Part shown: positions 35,697 to 43,421 of the stretch, piece after piece
Layout: each line of letters opens with the position of its first letter
Numbering within the stretch: the first letter of the stretch is position 1
Assembly: GCF_022009635.1 (NCBI RefSeq)
Contig: NZ_CP091716.1
Location: forward strand, 4,107,001-4,171,000
Length of the DNA: 64,000 nucleotides
Direction: 5' to 3'
From: Variovorax paradoxus
GTDB lineage: Bacteria > Pseudomonadota > Gammaproteobacteria > Burkholderiales > Burkholderiaceae_C
The notes under the pieces: model-generated
What the model was told of the DNA's origin: nothing
What the model saw: the letters and a program-made list of their open reading frames with translations, nothing else
Database searches by the model: none
Program-made: the position numbers and the translations under genes

Positions 35697-38468
35697 TCAG
35701 TGCGCCTCGGCCTCGGTGCCGGGCAAGAGCTTCAAGCCCACGAAGAACTCGAACCGATTGCGCCCCGCCGCCTTCGCGCTGTACAGAGCGGCATCGGCGC
35801 GCGCCAGCAATTCCTCCGCCGTCACGAATGAATCGGCGGCCCGGTGGAATGCGATGCCGATGCTGGTCGTGACTTCGATCTGCCGGCCATCGACCTCAAA
35901 GGGCGGCTTGTTGATGCGCTCCGTGATCTTGGCCGCGACGATGGCCACCGCGTCCTGACTGCCGAGGTTCTCGAGCACCAGCACGAACTCGTCGCCCGCA
36001 AGCCGGGCCACCATGTCGGTACCGCGCACGCTGCCCTGCAGCCGCCGCGCGTATTCGACCAGCACGGCGTCGCCCACCGCGTGGCCGAGGGTGTCGTTGA
36101 TGCCCTTGAAGTGGTCGATGTCCAGGAACATCAGCGCGAGCGAATTGCCGGTGAAGCGCCCGCGCAGCACCGCGTCGGGCAGGTATTCGTTGAAGGCCAG
36201 CCGGTTCGGCAGGTTGGTGAGCGTGTCGAGCCGCGCCAGCTCGATGAGCTTGTGCTCCACCACCTTCAGCGCGGTGATGTCCAGCGCCAGCGAGAAGATG
36301 CCGTGCGTCAGCCCGTCGGCCCGCACGTCGGGCACGTAGATCACCTGGGTGATGCGCTCGAAGCCCTTGCGCTGGGTGCGCGCCTCGAACTCCACCCTCT
36401 CGCCCGCCAGTGCGCGGGCGATCATCGGCTGGCGCGAGAGGTACACCTCGCGGCCGGCCACGTCCTGCACATGGCGCCCCAGCACCTGCGTCGGATCGAG
36501 GCCGAGCCATTCGCGGCTGGTGGCGTTGGCGAAGGTGATCTTTTCCTCGCGGTCGATGTAGGTGATCAGCGCCGGCATGCTGTCGGTGATGGCGCGCAGC
36601 CGCAGCTCGCTTTCTGCCTGGCGCAGTTCGGCTTCCTTGAGCGCCGTGATGTTGAAGCTCATGAGGTAGAAGCCCACCACCTCGCCGCGCGGGTTCTTGT
36701 CGGGAATGAGGTTGACCTGGAAGAAGCCTTCCTTGCCGTGCATCGGCGCGCGCACCGAGAAACGCACCTTCTTGCCCGAGAACATCACCGGCAGGTAAGG
36801 CTTGTGCTGCGCGTACATGCCTTCGCCGATGGCCGAGCGCAAGGTCGTCCCCACCAGCGAGCCGTCGCCCACGCCCGCCATCTGCCGCGCCCGGATGTTG
36901 CCGAACAGGCAGTTCTGGTTGCGGTCGAAATAGCCGACCAGCGCGGGGATGCTGTCGGTCACGTCGCGCAGGCGCTTCTCTTGTTCGGTCAGCGCCTTGT
37001 GGATGGTCACTTCCTCCGTGATGTCGAAGGTCATGGAGAACACACCGCGCACCACGCCATTGGCATCGATGTCTGGAATGTAGTGGGCCTTGAAGGTGCG
37101 GTTGCCGATGCCCAGCGCGGCGTCGCCGGCCTTCTCGACAATGACGGCCTCGCCGGCCAGCGCGCGCGAGATGTGCGACTCCACCAGCGCGAAATCGCGC
37201 GGGCCGCGCACCTCGGGCATCGATCGGCCGACCAGCGGCGCGTTGTTGTGCAGCGCGCGGACGTGCGCGTTGACGAAGGTGTAGCGCATCGACGCATCGA
37301 TGTGCGAGACCATCGCGGGAATGTTGTCGGCAATGGTGCGCACCTGCGCTTCGCTGTGCGCCAGGCTCTGCTCGCTTTCGCGGCGCTGCTTCATCAGCTC
37401 GTCGAAGGTGCGGGCCAGGTCGCCGATTTCGTCGTGCGCGTACTGCATCGGCGCCTCGAGCTCGTCGGGCGACTGCTGCGCCACCTCCATGTGGCGGTGA
37501 AGCTCGGCCAGCGGCCGCAGCTGCCGGCGCACCACGCCGAGCGCCAGCGCGCCGGCGGTCAGCGCGAGCAGCAAGGCGCCGATCCATGCGGCCCGCTCGA
37601 TGGTGTCGACGCGGGCGAAGGCCTCCGCGCTCGGGTACATGGAGCCGACGATCCAGTTCGTCTGCTCGGTGCGGTCGAAAGCGTAGAGGCCGGGCACGCC
37701 GCCCTCATCGACGCCCTCGCTCGTGCCCTCGAAACCCGCGATGGCGCGCAACACCTGCGGGCTGGCCCCGCCGTCGGCCTGCACGTGATTCAGGATTCGC
37801 GAAGTGCGCGGATGGTCGATCACGATGCCGTCGGTGGTCGTGATGAACAGGTAGCCCGTCTTGCCGATCTTGACCTCGGCCAGCGCGCCCAGGATGTTGC
37901 GGTCCTTGAGGTTGATGGCGCCGGAAATGACATACCGCACCTGCCCGGCGCTGTCGAGCACCGGCTCTGTGATCGCCACCTGCGCCAGCCCGTTCAGGCG
38001 GTTGCGGTAGGGCTGCGAAATGATGCCGGTCTTCGACGCCACCGTCTGACGGAAGTAGGAGCGGTCCTTGATGTTCACGCTGCCGAGCGGCACCGCGCCA
38101 CTCTGGTTGGCCACCAGGTTGCCTTCCATGTCGATGAACGCGACGTTGTCGAAGGCTTGCTTGAGCGCGGCATGCTTCTCCAGGAAGCCCTGAAGCAGTT
38201 CGGCGTCCTTGAAGTCCTGCGCCACCACGCTGTCGCCGAAGGTCTGCAGCAGGATGCGGCGGCTGCTCAGCTTCTGGTCGATGGCGTCCGCGACGGCGGA
38301 CACCCGCGCAAGCTGCTCGCCGGCAATGGAGGCGCGCAGGCTGGTCTTGACGAAGTGCAGCGCGCAGGTCGCGATCGTGAAGGTAGCGGTGAGAACCACC
38401 GCCGCAACGCCGAGGCTGAGGCGTGTATGCAAACCGAAGCGCAATTTCGAAGGGCCCGAGGAATTCAT
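35697..38468 (-). CDS. Membrane diguanylate cyclase with dCache, HAMP and three PAS domains
   Basis: A 923-residue protein from ATG 38468. A helix at 17-38, a periplasmic dCache sensor (about 40-285), a second helix (290-311), HAMP (to about 365), three PAS domains (about 385-745; each begins with a variant of IPALVxYFDxN or IPAMVSHID) and a C-terminal GGDEF domain. The active loop reads AGDEF near residue 823, acceptable for activity, and RGTD five residues before it is the inhibitory site. LTNLPNRLAF and FLDIDHFKGINDTLGHAVGD are intact. The three PAS units suggest multiple internal signals. Confidence 0.92.
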   Translation of the reverse strand: MNSSGPSKLRFGLHTRLSLGVAAVVLTATFTIATCALHFVKTSLRASIAGEQLARVSAVADAIDQKLSSRRILLQTFGDSVVAQDFKDAELLQGFLEKHAALKQAFDNVAFIDMEGNLVANQSGAVPLGSVNIKDRSYFRQTVASKTGIISQPYRNRLNGLAQVAITEPVLDSAGQVRYVISGAINLKDRNILGALAEVKIGKTGYLFITTTDGIVIDHPRTSRILNHVQADGGASPQVLRAIAGFEGTSEGVDEGGVPGLYAFDRTEQTNWIVGSMYPSAEAFARVDTIERAAWIGALLLALTAGALALGVVRRQLRPLAELHRHMEVAQQSPDELEAPMQYAHDEIGDLARTFDELMKQRRESEQSLAHSEAQVRTIADNIPAMVSHIDASMRYTFVNAHVRALHNNAPLVGRSMPEVRGPRDFALVESHISRALAGEAVIVEKAGDAALGIGNRTFKAHYIPDIDANGVVRGVFSMTFDITEEVTIHKALTEQEKRLRDVTDSIPALVGYFDRNQNCLFGNIRARQMAGVGDGSLVGTTLRSAIGEGMYAQHKPYLPVMFSGKKVRFSVRAPMHGKEGFFQVNLIPDKNPRGEVVGFYLMSFNITALKEAELRQAESELRLRAITDSMPALITYIDREEKITFANATSREWLGLDPTQVLGRHVQDVAGREVYLSRQPMIARALAGERVEFEARTQRKGFERITQVIYVPDVRADGLTHGIFSLALDITALKVVEHKLIELARLDTLTNLPNRLAFNEYLPDAVLRGRFTGNSLALMFLDIDHFKGINDTLGHAVGDAVLVEYARRLQGSVRGTDMVARLAGDEFVLVLENLGSQDAVAIVAAKITERINKPPFEVDGRQIEVTTSIGIAFHRAADSFVTAEELLARADAALYSAKAAGRNRFEFFVGLKLLPGTEAEAH

Positions 38469-38593
38469 TATTGGTCTTGTGCAAGCTGCCGAAGCGCGGG
38501 CAGCGGGTGTCTCCGGTGACAGTATCGGGGCGTTCCGCGTGCGGCGATAGAGCTTGCGCGCCACACCTGTTCACCCCGCATGGTTCCGGGGCC

Positions 38594-38920
38594 TCAGGCT
38601 TTCGGCACGGGGGTCGTGCGGCGGTCGGCCAGTGCGCGGCTCTCTTTCTTCAGTGCCTTGGAAACCGGGCAGACCGACTGCACGAACCCCGTCAGCGTGT
38701 TGGCCAGGCTTTCGCGCTGCAGGCTGTAGAAAACGAACTGCCCGCGCTTCTCGGCCCTGACCAGCCCTGCCCCCTCGAGGATCTTCAGGTGCTTGGACAG
38801 CGACGGCTTGGACATCTCGAAGCGCGCGGCGATGTCGCCGGCCGAAAGCTCCGCTTCCGACAGGTACGCCAGGATCTTGCGCCGGGGCGTAGACGCAAGC
38901 GCTCCGAATACTTTTTCCAT
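38594..38920 (-). CDS. ArsR/SmtB-family regulator (SdpR-like)
   Basis: A 108-residue winged-helix protein: EKVFGALASTPRRKILAYL, then LSAGDIAARFEMSKPSLSKH for recognition and VRAEKRGQFVFYSL for the wing. The alpha-3 ELCVCDL-type metal site is absent, which fits the metal-independent SdpR-like autorepressors. It is divergent from the DCC-domain gene, and an ATTTAGCTAAAT palindrome between them is its probable operator. Confidence 0.9.
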   Translation of the reverse strand: MEKVFGALASTPRRKILAYLSEAELSAGDIAARFEMSKPSLSKHLKILEGAGLVRAEKRGQFVFYSLQRESLANTLTGFVQSVCPVSKALKKESRALADRRTTPVPKA

Positions 38921-38970
38921 CGACCGATTTTACGCGCCGGGCAGTCGGTTCTCTAATTAGTTATTTAGGC

Positions 38971-38982
38971 ATTTAGCTAAAT
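38971..38982. promoter_or_regulatory. ArsR operator candidate
   Basis: ATTTAGCTAAAT is a perfect palindrome in the AT-rich gap between arsR and the DCC gene. A half-site TTATTTAG lies directly upstream (38961-38968). This lies over the likely divergent promoters and stands out against GC-rich flanks. Confidence 0.7.
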
Positions 38983-39014
38983 GAGTGACACAATCCAGCC
39001 ATTCAGGAGCCGAC

Positions 39015-39398
39015 ATGTCCGAACACACAGAAGCCGCCATCCCCACGGTCGTCTACTACAACAGCGCGTGCCCGGTCTGCGATGCCGGTGTATGCGCCAT
39101 GCGCGAGCGCACGCCCGCCGCGGCGGTGAAATGGGTCGACGTGCACGCCCACCCGGAAGTGCTCCAGCCGCTGGGCCTGCAGCTGGAAGACGTGCGGGAG
39201 CGCCTGCATCTCGTCGATGGGTCCGGTGCGACACGCATCGGCGCCGACGCCATCGCGGGCGTGCTGGCGCTGTCGCCGCGATGGCGCTGGCTTGCTCGCC
39301 CGCTGCAGTGGCCCGGGCTGCAAACGCTTGGCGCCTGGATCTACGACCGCTTCGCGCACCGGCTCTATCGCTGGAACCGTGCGCGCGGCCACTGGTAA
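39015..39398 (+). CDS. DCC (DUF393) thiol-disulfide oxidoreductase-like protein
   Basis: A 127-residue protein from ATG 39015, preferred over GTG 38985 because CAGGAG lies 6 bases upstream. The N-terminal YYNSACPVCDAGVCAM has the CPVC redox motif of the DCC family, which is thioredoxin-like. WRWLARPLQWPG and YRWNRARGHW are family-conserved. The reaction is not established. It is the first gene of an ArsR-controlled pair with a UbiG-like methyltransferase, 14 bases away. Confidence 0.87.
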   Translation: MSEHTEAAIPTVVYYNSACPVCDAGVCAMRERTPAAAVKWVDVHAHPEVLQPLGLQLEDVRERLHLVDGSGATRIGADAIAGVLALSPRWRWLARPLQWPGLQTLGAWIYDRFAHRLYRWNRARGHW

Positions 39399-39412
39399 CC
39401 GAGGAGAAACCC

Positions 39413-40117
39413 ATGCGCACCGCAAACTTCGACCCCGCCGAACTGGCCAAATTCCAGGCCCTGGCCGACCGCTGGTGGGACCCGCGATCGGAATTCCGGC
39501 CGTTGCACGAGATCAACCCCCTGCGCCTCGAATGGATCGACCGGCTGGCGGGCCTTCAGGGCCGCAAGGCGCTCGACGTCGGATGCGGCGGCGGCATCCT
39601 CGCTGAAGCGATGGCCGGCCGCGGCGCCGATGTGCTGGGCATCGACCTGGCGGACAAGCCGCTCAAGGTGGCGGCGATCCACGCGCAGAAGAGCGCCGCC
39701 ACGGTGGCCTATCGCGCCATCTCCGCCGAGGACCTGGCCGACGAATGCGAAGGCGCGTTCGACGTCGTCACCTGCATGGAAATGCTCGAGCACGTGCCCT
39801 CGCCGAATGCCGTGATCGACGCCTGCGCGCGCATGGCGAAACCGGGCGGCTGGGTGTTTTTCTCGACCATCAACCGCACGCCCTGGGCATGGCTGATTGC
39901 CATCTTCGGCGCGGAGCAGGTGCTGCGGATCCTGCCGCGCGGCACGCATGACTATGCAAAGCTCATTCGTCCGGACGAGCTCAAGCGCGCGGCGGCCAAG
40001 GCGGGGTTGGCGCTGCAGGACCAGCGTGGGCTTGGGTACAACCCTCTCACACGCAGCTTCAGGCTGCATGGATCGCTGCGCGTGGGTTACCTGCTGGCGA
40101 TGCGAAAGGCCGGCTGA
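39413..40117 (+). CDS. ubiG: UbiG-like 3-demethylubiquinol / polyprenyl-hydroxyphenol O-methyltransferase
   Basis: A 234-residue SAM-dependent methyltransferase: WWDPRSEFRPLHEINPLRLE and LDVGCGGGILAEAMA (SAM motif I) are strongly UbiG-like. GTHDYAKLIRPDEL and YNPLTRSFRLHGSLRVGYLL complete the family pattern. UbiG carries out the two O-methylations of ubiquinone synthesis. The start ATG 39413 has GAGGAG upstream. Its position with ArsR and DCC genes is not the usual ubiG context, so it may be a paralogue with a specialised role. Confidence 0.85.
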   Translation: MRTANFDPAELAKFQALADRWWDPRSEFRPLHEINPLRLEWIDRLAGLQGRKALDVGCGGGILAEAMAGRGADVLGIDLADKPLKVAAIHAQKSAATVAYRAISAEDLADECEGAFDVVTCMEMLEHVPSPNAVIDACARMAKPGGWVFFSTINRTPWAWLIAIFGAEQVLRILPRGTHDYAKLIRPDELKRAAAKAGLALQDQRGLGYNPLTRSFRLHGSLRVGYLLAMRKAG

Positions 40118-40131
40118 ACCGCAACGGCGCT

Positions 40132-40818
40132 TCATGCCGGGGGGTGCGAGCGCAGCAACGCGTCGACCAGCGCATCCACACGCGCCTGCGCCAGTCGCAG
40201 CGACTGCTCGAGCTGCTCGCCGCCGAACTCGTCCGACTCCACGGCCGCTTCGCGCACATCGGTGATGCCGATGTATTCGAAGGCCGAACGCACGCTGTTC
40301 TCCGTGTGGTTGTGGTGCGCCACGCGGCCGCCCGCGTCGTAGCCGTGATCGCCGCGCGCGCCTAGCAACACCGCGCGCTTGCCCGCCTCCGCCAGCATCG
40401 GCCAATAAGGCACCGCGCCACGCGAACGGTCGAAGCCGAAGGTGCGGCCCACGCGCACGATGTTGTCGATCCATGCCTTGAACTGCGACGGCACGCTGAA
40501 GTTGTACATCGGCAGGCCCACCACGATGAGGTCGGCGGCAAGCAGTTGGTCGACCAGCCGATCGCTCTCGGCGAGCACGCCGGCCATCCACGGCTCGCGC
40601 GCGGCCGGTGGCGTGAAGGCGGCATGGATCCACCGGCTGTCGACATGCGCCGGCGGCTGCCGTCCGACATCGAGATAGTCGATGTGGTCATCGGGCCGCG
40701 ACCGGCGCCAACGTTCCACGAAACGTGCGGAAAGACGCCGCGTGTGCGAGCCGTGGGCGTCGATGTCGGAGCGGCCCGGACGCGCGCTGGCGTCGATATG
40801 AAGAAGATTCAGTGACAT
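40132..40818 (-). CDS. FMN-dependent NADH-azoreductase-like oxidoreductase, copy 1
   Basis: A 228-residue flavodoxin-fold enzyme of the AzoR family. LLHIDASARPG at the start is the FMN phosphate site, VVGLPMYNFSVPSQFKAWID is the second FMN motif, and WIDNIVRVGRTFGFD is the third. It would transfer electrons from NAD(P)H to azo dyes or quinones. It is divergent from a LysR gene with an inverted repeat between. A second such pair lies 4 kb away. Convergent with ubiG (14-base gap). Confidence 0.9.
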   Translation of the reverse strand: MSLNLLHIDASARPGRSDIDAHGSHTRRLSARFVERWRRSRPDDHIDYLDVGRQPPAHVDSRWIHAAFTPPAAREPWMAGVLAESDRLVDQLLAADLIVVGLPMYNFSVPSQFKAWIDNIVRVGRTFGFDRSRGAVPYWPMLAEAGKRAVLLGARGDHGYDAGGRVAHHNHTENSVRSAFEYIGITDVREAAVESDEFGGEQLEQSLRLAQARVDALVDALLRSHPPA

Positions 40819-40867
40819 GGATGGATGAACGGATGTATCTTGTGGAGCGCGGTCGGAATGACTGCGC

Positions 40868-40895
40868 AGGCCTCCAATCTAGGTTTGGAAGGCCT
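40868..40895. promoter_or_regulatory. LysR operator candidate, module 1
   Basis: AGGCCTCCAA at 40868-40877 pairs with TTGGAAGGCCT at 40885-40895, with one unpaired base, in the 104-base divergent promoter between azoR copy 1 and its LysR gene. Size and place fit a LysR box. Confidence 0.65.
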
Positions 40896-40922
40896 CCATC
40901 ACAAACGATCGTTTCTCTTCGA

Positions 40923-41918
40923 ATGAACGAGATTGGCTCATCCATCCGCACCGCCCGCCGGCTGCCGCCACTGCTGTCGCTTCGCGCCTTCGAGGCCGCG
41001 GCGGCGCACCTGAGCTTCCAGCGCGCGGCACTCGAGCTCTCGGTCACACCCTCGGCCATCAGCCATCAGGTGCGCGCGCTCGAAGACACGCTGGGCCAAC
41101 CCTTGTTCCGCCGCCTCACACGGCAACTCGCGCTGACACCCGCGGGCCAGCGGCTCTTCGACGACCTTCGCATGGGCTTCGACGTGCTCGAGGCCGGCAT
41201 CGACAAGCTGCGTCGCCCCGCCGCGTCGCAACAGGTCACGCTGACCACCAACACCGCCTTTGCAGCGCGCTGGGTGTTGCCACGCATGGCCGCGTTCCGC
41301 AAGGCCTGCCCCGGCATCGAATTGCGGCTGCACGCGAGCGATACGCTGGTCGACCTCGCACGCGGCGACGCCGACATCGCGGTGCGCTCCGGCAGCGGCA
41401 ATTGGCCGGGACTCACGGCGCACGAACTGATGCCGGAGCGCTATGCGCCGATGTGCAGCCCGATGCTGAGGCTCGAGCGCGTGGCGGATCTGCCGAAGCA
41501 GCAGTTGATTCATTGCAGCTGGCAGCCACATGCGCTGGCGCCAGCCCTGTGGCCGCGCTGGTTCAAGGAAGCAGGCGTCGCGCCCCGGCATGGACGCTCG
41601 ACGAAGGCACCGTCGGGCCTGTCGTTCTCCGACGAAACGCATGCAATGCTCGCAGCGCTCGGCGGACACGGTGTCGCGCTGCTGAGCCTGACGCTCTCCG
41701 CGGAAGAACTGCGCAACGGCGCGCTGGTGCGGCCGTTCGGGCCAGCGCTCGACACGGGGAGCTACTTTCTTGCGACCGCAAACGGAAGGGAGCACGAACC
41801 GGCGGTTCGCGCGGTGTGGGAGTGGATCGTGTCGCAGGCCCAAGGCCCGAATGCACCTGGCCCGAACATTGAAACAGGAGACGCCAAACGCGAAAAAGCC
41901 TCCCGAAGAAGGCCTTGA
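40923..41918 (+). CDS. LysR-family regulator (GcvA-like), azoreductase module 1
   Basis: A 331-residue regulator: winged helix at about 13-70 (LSLRAFEAAAAHLSFQRAA, VTPSAISHQVRALEDTLG), effector domain with AARWVLPRMAAFRK and DIAVRSGSGNWPGL. The C-terminal 30 residues form a non-conserved tail. Start ATG 40923. It is divergent from the azoreductase gene at 40132. It is a clear paralogue of the LysR at 43422-44327, with matching motifs throughout. Confidence 0.92.
   Translation: MNEIGSSIRTARRLPPLLSLRAFEAAAAHLSFQRAALELSVTPSAISHQVRALEDTLGQPLFRRLTRQLALTPAGQRLFDDLRMGFDVLEAGIDKLRRPAASQQVTLTTNTAFAARWVLPRMAAFRKACPGIELRLHASDTLVDLARGDADIAVRSGSGNWPGLTAHELMPERYAPMCSPMLRLERVADLPKQQLIHCSWQPHALAPALWPRWFKEAGVAPRHGRSTKAPSGLSFSDETHAMLAALGGHGVALLSLTLSAEELRNGALVRPFGPALDTGSYFLATANGREHEPAVRAVWEWIVSQAQGPNAPGPNIETGDAKREKASRRRP
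41893..41916 (-). terminator. Terminator for the small gene, inside the LysR 3' end
   Basis: Read on the minus strand, AAGGCCT, a GA-rich loop and AGGCTTTTT form a bulged stem followed by T-rich sequence. It lies within the last codons of the convergent LysR gene and fits termination of the transcript of the 67-residue gene. Confidence 0.5.
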
Positions 41919-41946
41919 CTGACGACTTGGCCGGCGCGCGGCGACG

Positions 41947-42150
41947 TCAGCGCTCGGTCTTGCTCAAGAGCGTTGGTACGACATATCCGTCGCGATAGAC
42001 GCCTTCGATGATTCCCTCCACATGATCGGTCGAATGCGCCGCCACGAACTTCTCTTCCGCCTGCCTATACACGACGATGGTGCAGGCCGAGCGCTTGCTG
42101 AGAATGCGGGCAACGCCGGTGGCTTGGCGAAGAGTCGGGTACGTCTCCAT
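41947..42150 (-). CDS. Small protein of unknown function (67 residues)
   Basis: ATG 42150 has AAGGA 7 bases upstream and the 67-codon frame ends just before the terminator-like hairpin, which supports a real gene. The sequence is soluble and basic: METYPTLRQATGVARILSKR, then CTIVVYRQAEEKFVAAHSTD. No domain is recognised and there is no signal peptide or membrane helix. It stands alone between the LysR gene and mntP, with more than 170 bases of AT-richer sequence upstream. Confidence 0.65.
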   Translation of the reverse strand: METYPTLRQATGVARILSKRSACTIVVYRQAEEKFVAAHSTDHVEGIIEGVYRDGYVVPTLLSKTER

Positions 42151-42267
42151 GGAGATCCTTGTCTGTCTTATTCCTTGGATAGTAGTCTTTAGGTACTCAA
42201 GATCTACTCGGAGCTTCTCCCGAGCCGTGCAGACAAGCGATTTGAATTAGCCTGGATTCGTGATTTA

Positions 42268-42285
42268 TTTGCATTTTCATGCAAA
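42268..42285. repeat. Perfect inverted repeat upstream of the small gene
   Basis: TTTGCAT at 42268-42274 and ATGCAAA at 42279-42285 flank TTTC, downstream of mntP. A second stem, GATGCC/GGCATC, follows at about 42293-42310. They may form hairpins at the mntP transcript end or be a regulator site. The TGCAT core resembles the GntR palindromes at 27.8 kb, but the spacer differs. Confidence 0.5.
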
Positions 42286-42322
42286 CCTCTGGCGGATGCC
42301 AGTACCCGGCATCACATCGGCT

Positions 42323-42892
42323 TCAGGCCAGCCCGTTCAGATGCTCGTAGAGGATGAAGAACCCGATCCCGATCAGCAGCACCCCGCCGACGATCTCCGC
42401 GCGCTTGCCGACAACAGCGCCCAGCACGCGCCCCACCATCACGCCGAGCGTCACCATCGTCAGCGTGGCCAGCCCGATGGCCAGCGCGGTCCAGGCGATG
42501 TTGACGTTGATGAAGGCGAGGCCCACGCCCACCGCCATCGCGTCGATGCTCGTCGCGAAACCGGTGATGGCCAGTGTCCAGAAGGAGTTGCGGTTCGGCT
42601 TGTCTTCCACCGCGTCGGGTGTGCCGCAACCCTCCCAGATCATGCGCAGGCCCAGCACGCTGAGCAGCGTGACCGCGATCCAGTGATCCCATCGTTCGAC
42701 GTAGCTCGCGGCGGCCAGGCCGGCGGCCCAGCCGATGACGGGCGTTATCGCCTCGATGACACCGAAGATGACGCCTGTGCGCAGGGCTTCGCGCCAGGAA
42801 GGTTTGCGCAGCGCAGCGCCTTTGCCGACAGCAGCGGCGAAAGCATCCGTCGACATGGCGAATGCAAGAATGATCGTGGAGGCAATGTTCAT
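42323..42892 (-). CDS. mntP: MntP manganese efflux pump
   Basis: A 189-residue protein of six hydrophobic helices, the usual MntP length. The N-terminal half has [20 protein letters not shown] and the second half has [19 protein letters not shown], two copies of the metal-site motif with acidic residues. [16 protein letters not shown] is also diagnostic. It exports Mn2+ when the metal is in excess. A manganese riboswitch precedes it on the same strand, so induction by Mn is expected. Start ATG 42892 gives the family N-terminus. The upstream in-frame extension lacks similarity. Confidence 0.93.
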   Translation of the reverse strand: MNIASTIILAFAMSTDAFAAAVGKGAALRKPSWREALRTGVIFGVIEAITPVIGWAAGLAAASYVERWDHWIAVTLLSVLGLRMIWEGCGTPDAVEDKPNRNSFWTLAITGFATSIDAMAVGVGLAFINVNIAWTALAIGLATLTMVTLGVMVGRVLGAVVGKRAEIVGGVLLIGIGFFILYEHLNGLA

Positions 42893-42969
42893 TTTGGAAG
42901 TAGCAAGCAAGGCCGGTTCAAGACGCCGCGGCGCACGAACCCGCCGGCCAAAGCCGCGTCCGTACACCG

Positions 42970-43080
42970 CTGGTCTCGCCAACCTTTCGGCTGCTCACGC
43001 CACGTTCCGCAGGGTGCGAATCGAGTATGTTGACGTGAGCGCTTCCGAAGTCCGGAAGCAGGCTACTCCCCAAGGGAGCC
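42970..43080 (-). promoter_or_regulatory. yybP-ykoY manganese riboswitch upstream of mntP
   Basis: Read on the minus strand, the leader contains the conserved features of the yybP-ykoY aptamer: CTTGGGGAGTAGCC (about 43060-43074), a GCTTCC/GGAAGC hairpin, ACGTCAACATACTC (about 43025-43040), and GTGAGCAGCCGAAAGGTTGG, ending with GCGAGACC near 42972. These match the paired internal loops that hold Mn2+. It lies about 80 bases before the mntP start, on the same strand. Binding of Mn would relieve repression of the gene. This is a structural reading by eye. Confidence 0.9.
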
Positions 43081-43083
43081 GTG

Positions 43084-43089
43084 ATTCTA
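43084..43089 (-). promoter_or_regulatory. -10 element for the mntP riboswitch transcript
   Basis: On the minus strand the sequence is TAGAAT, one base from the consensus, placed so that a start site 6-7 bases later would begin the riboswitch at its GGCTCCCTT stretch. No good -35 at normal spacing is seen. Confidence 0.5.
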
Positions 43090-43224
43090 GATGCCTGCCT
43101 GCAAGGCCCCCGTGACAGCGCCTGCGCTGGGTGTAGGGCTTTGCGGCTTACCCATGCCACGCGTTTCTGGTAGCCCGTGAATGCCGCGCTTAAGCGCCAC
43201 ATAAGTTTCGGCCGACACAATCAC

Positions 43225-43297
43225 CCGCGGTAGCCCACTCTTTCCTCCCTCCCTCCTCCAGGGCTACCCTTCAACCCGCTCAGGCGGGTTTTTCTTT
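43225..43297 (+). ncRNA. Candidate small RNA with anti-Shine-Dalgarno loop and intrinsic terminator
   Basis: GGTAGCCC (43229-43236) pairs perfectly with GGGCTACC (43261-43268). The 24-base loop between them is a pyrimidine run containing CCTCCCTCCCTCCTCC, complementary to ribosome-binding sites. It is followed by a second stem, AACCCGC/GCGGGTT (43273-43279 and 43284-43290), with TTTCTTT after it. This is a typical bacterial sRNA layout of a C-rich loop plus rho-independent terminator. No ORF with a ribosome site fits. A weak -10-like CACAAT lies at 43216-43221, but there is no convincing -35. Expression is untested. Confidence 0.6.
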
Positions 43298-43376
43298 GGC
43301 CGGACGCGACGCGAGGACCATAATTCCTCCAGCCATCTGGGGTGCATTCTTCCAAGGTGTGTGCGCCATGTGGTCA

Positions 43377-43416
43377 GACGGCCGGAATGCGCATGCATCC
43401 TGGCCGTCGCCTTTTT
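43377..43416 (+). terminator. Second stem-loop with T tract, plus strand
   Basis: GACGGCC at 43377-43383 and GGCCGTC at 43402-43408 form a perfect stem around 18 bases, followed by GCCTTTTT. It would stop plus-strand transcripts that pass the small-RNA terminator and protect the LysR gene from antisense. No protein gene on this strand explains it. Confidence 0.6.
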
Positions 43417-43421
43417 GCGCG

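Noticed and set aside
42918..43220. Short open frames on both strands across the mntP leader
   Set aside because: They cross the riboswitch and have no family similarity or ribosome site. The conserved sequence is RNA structure.
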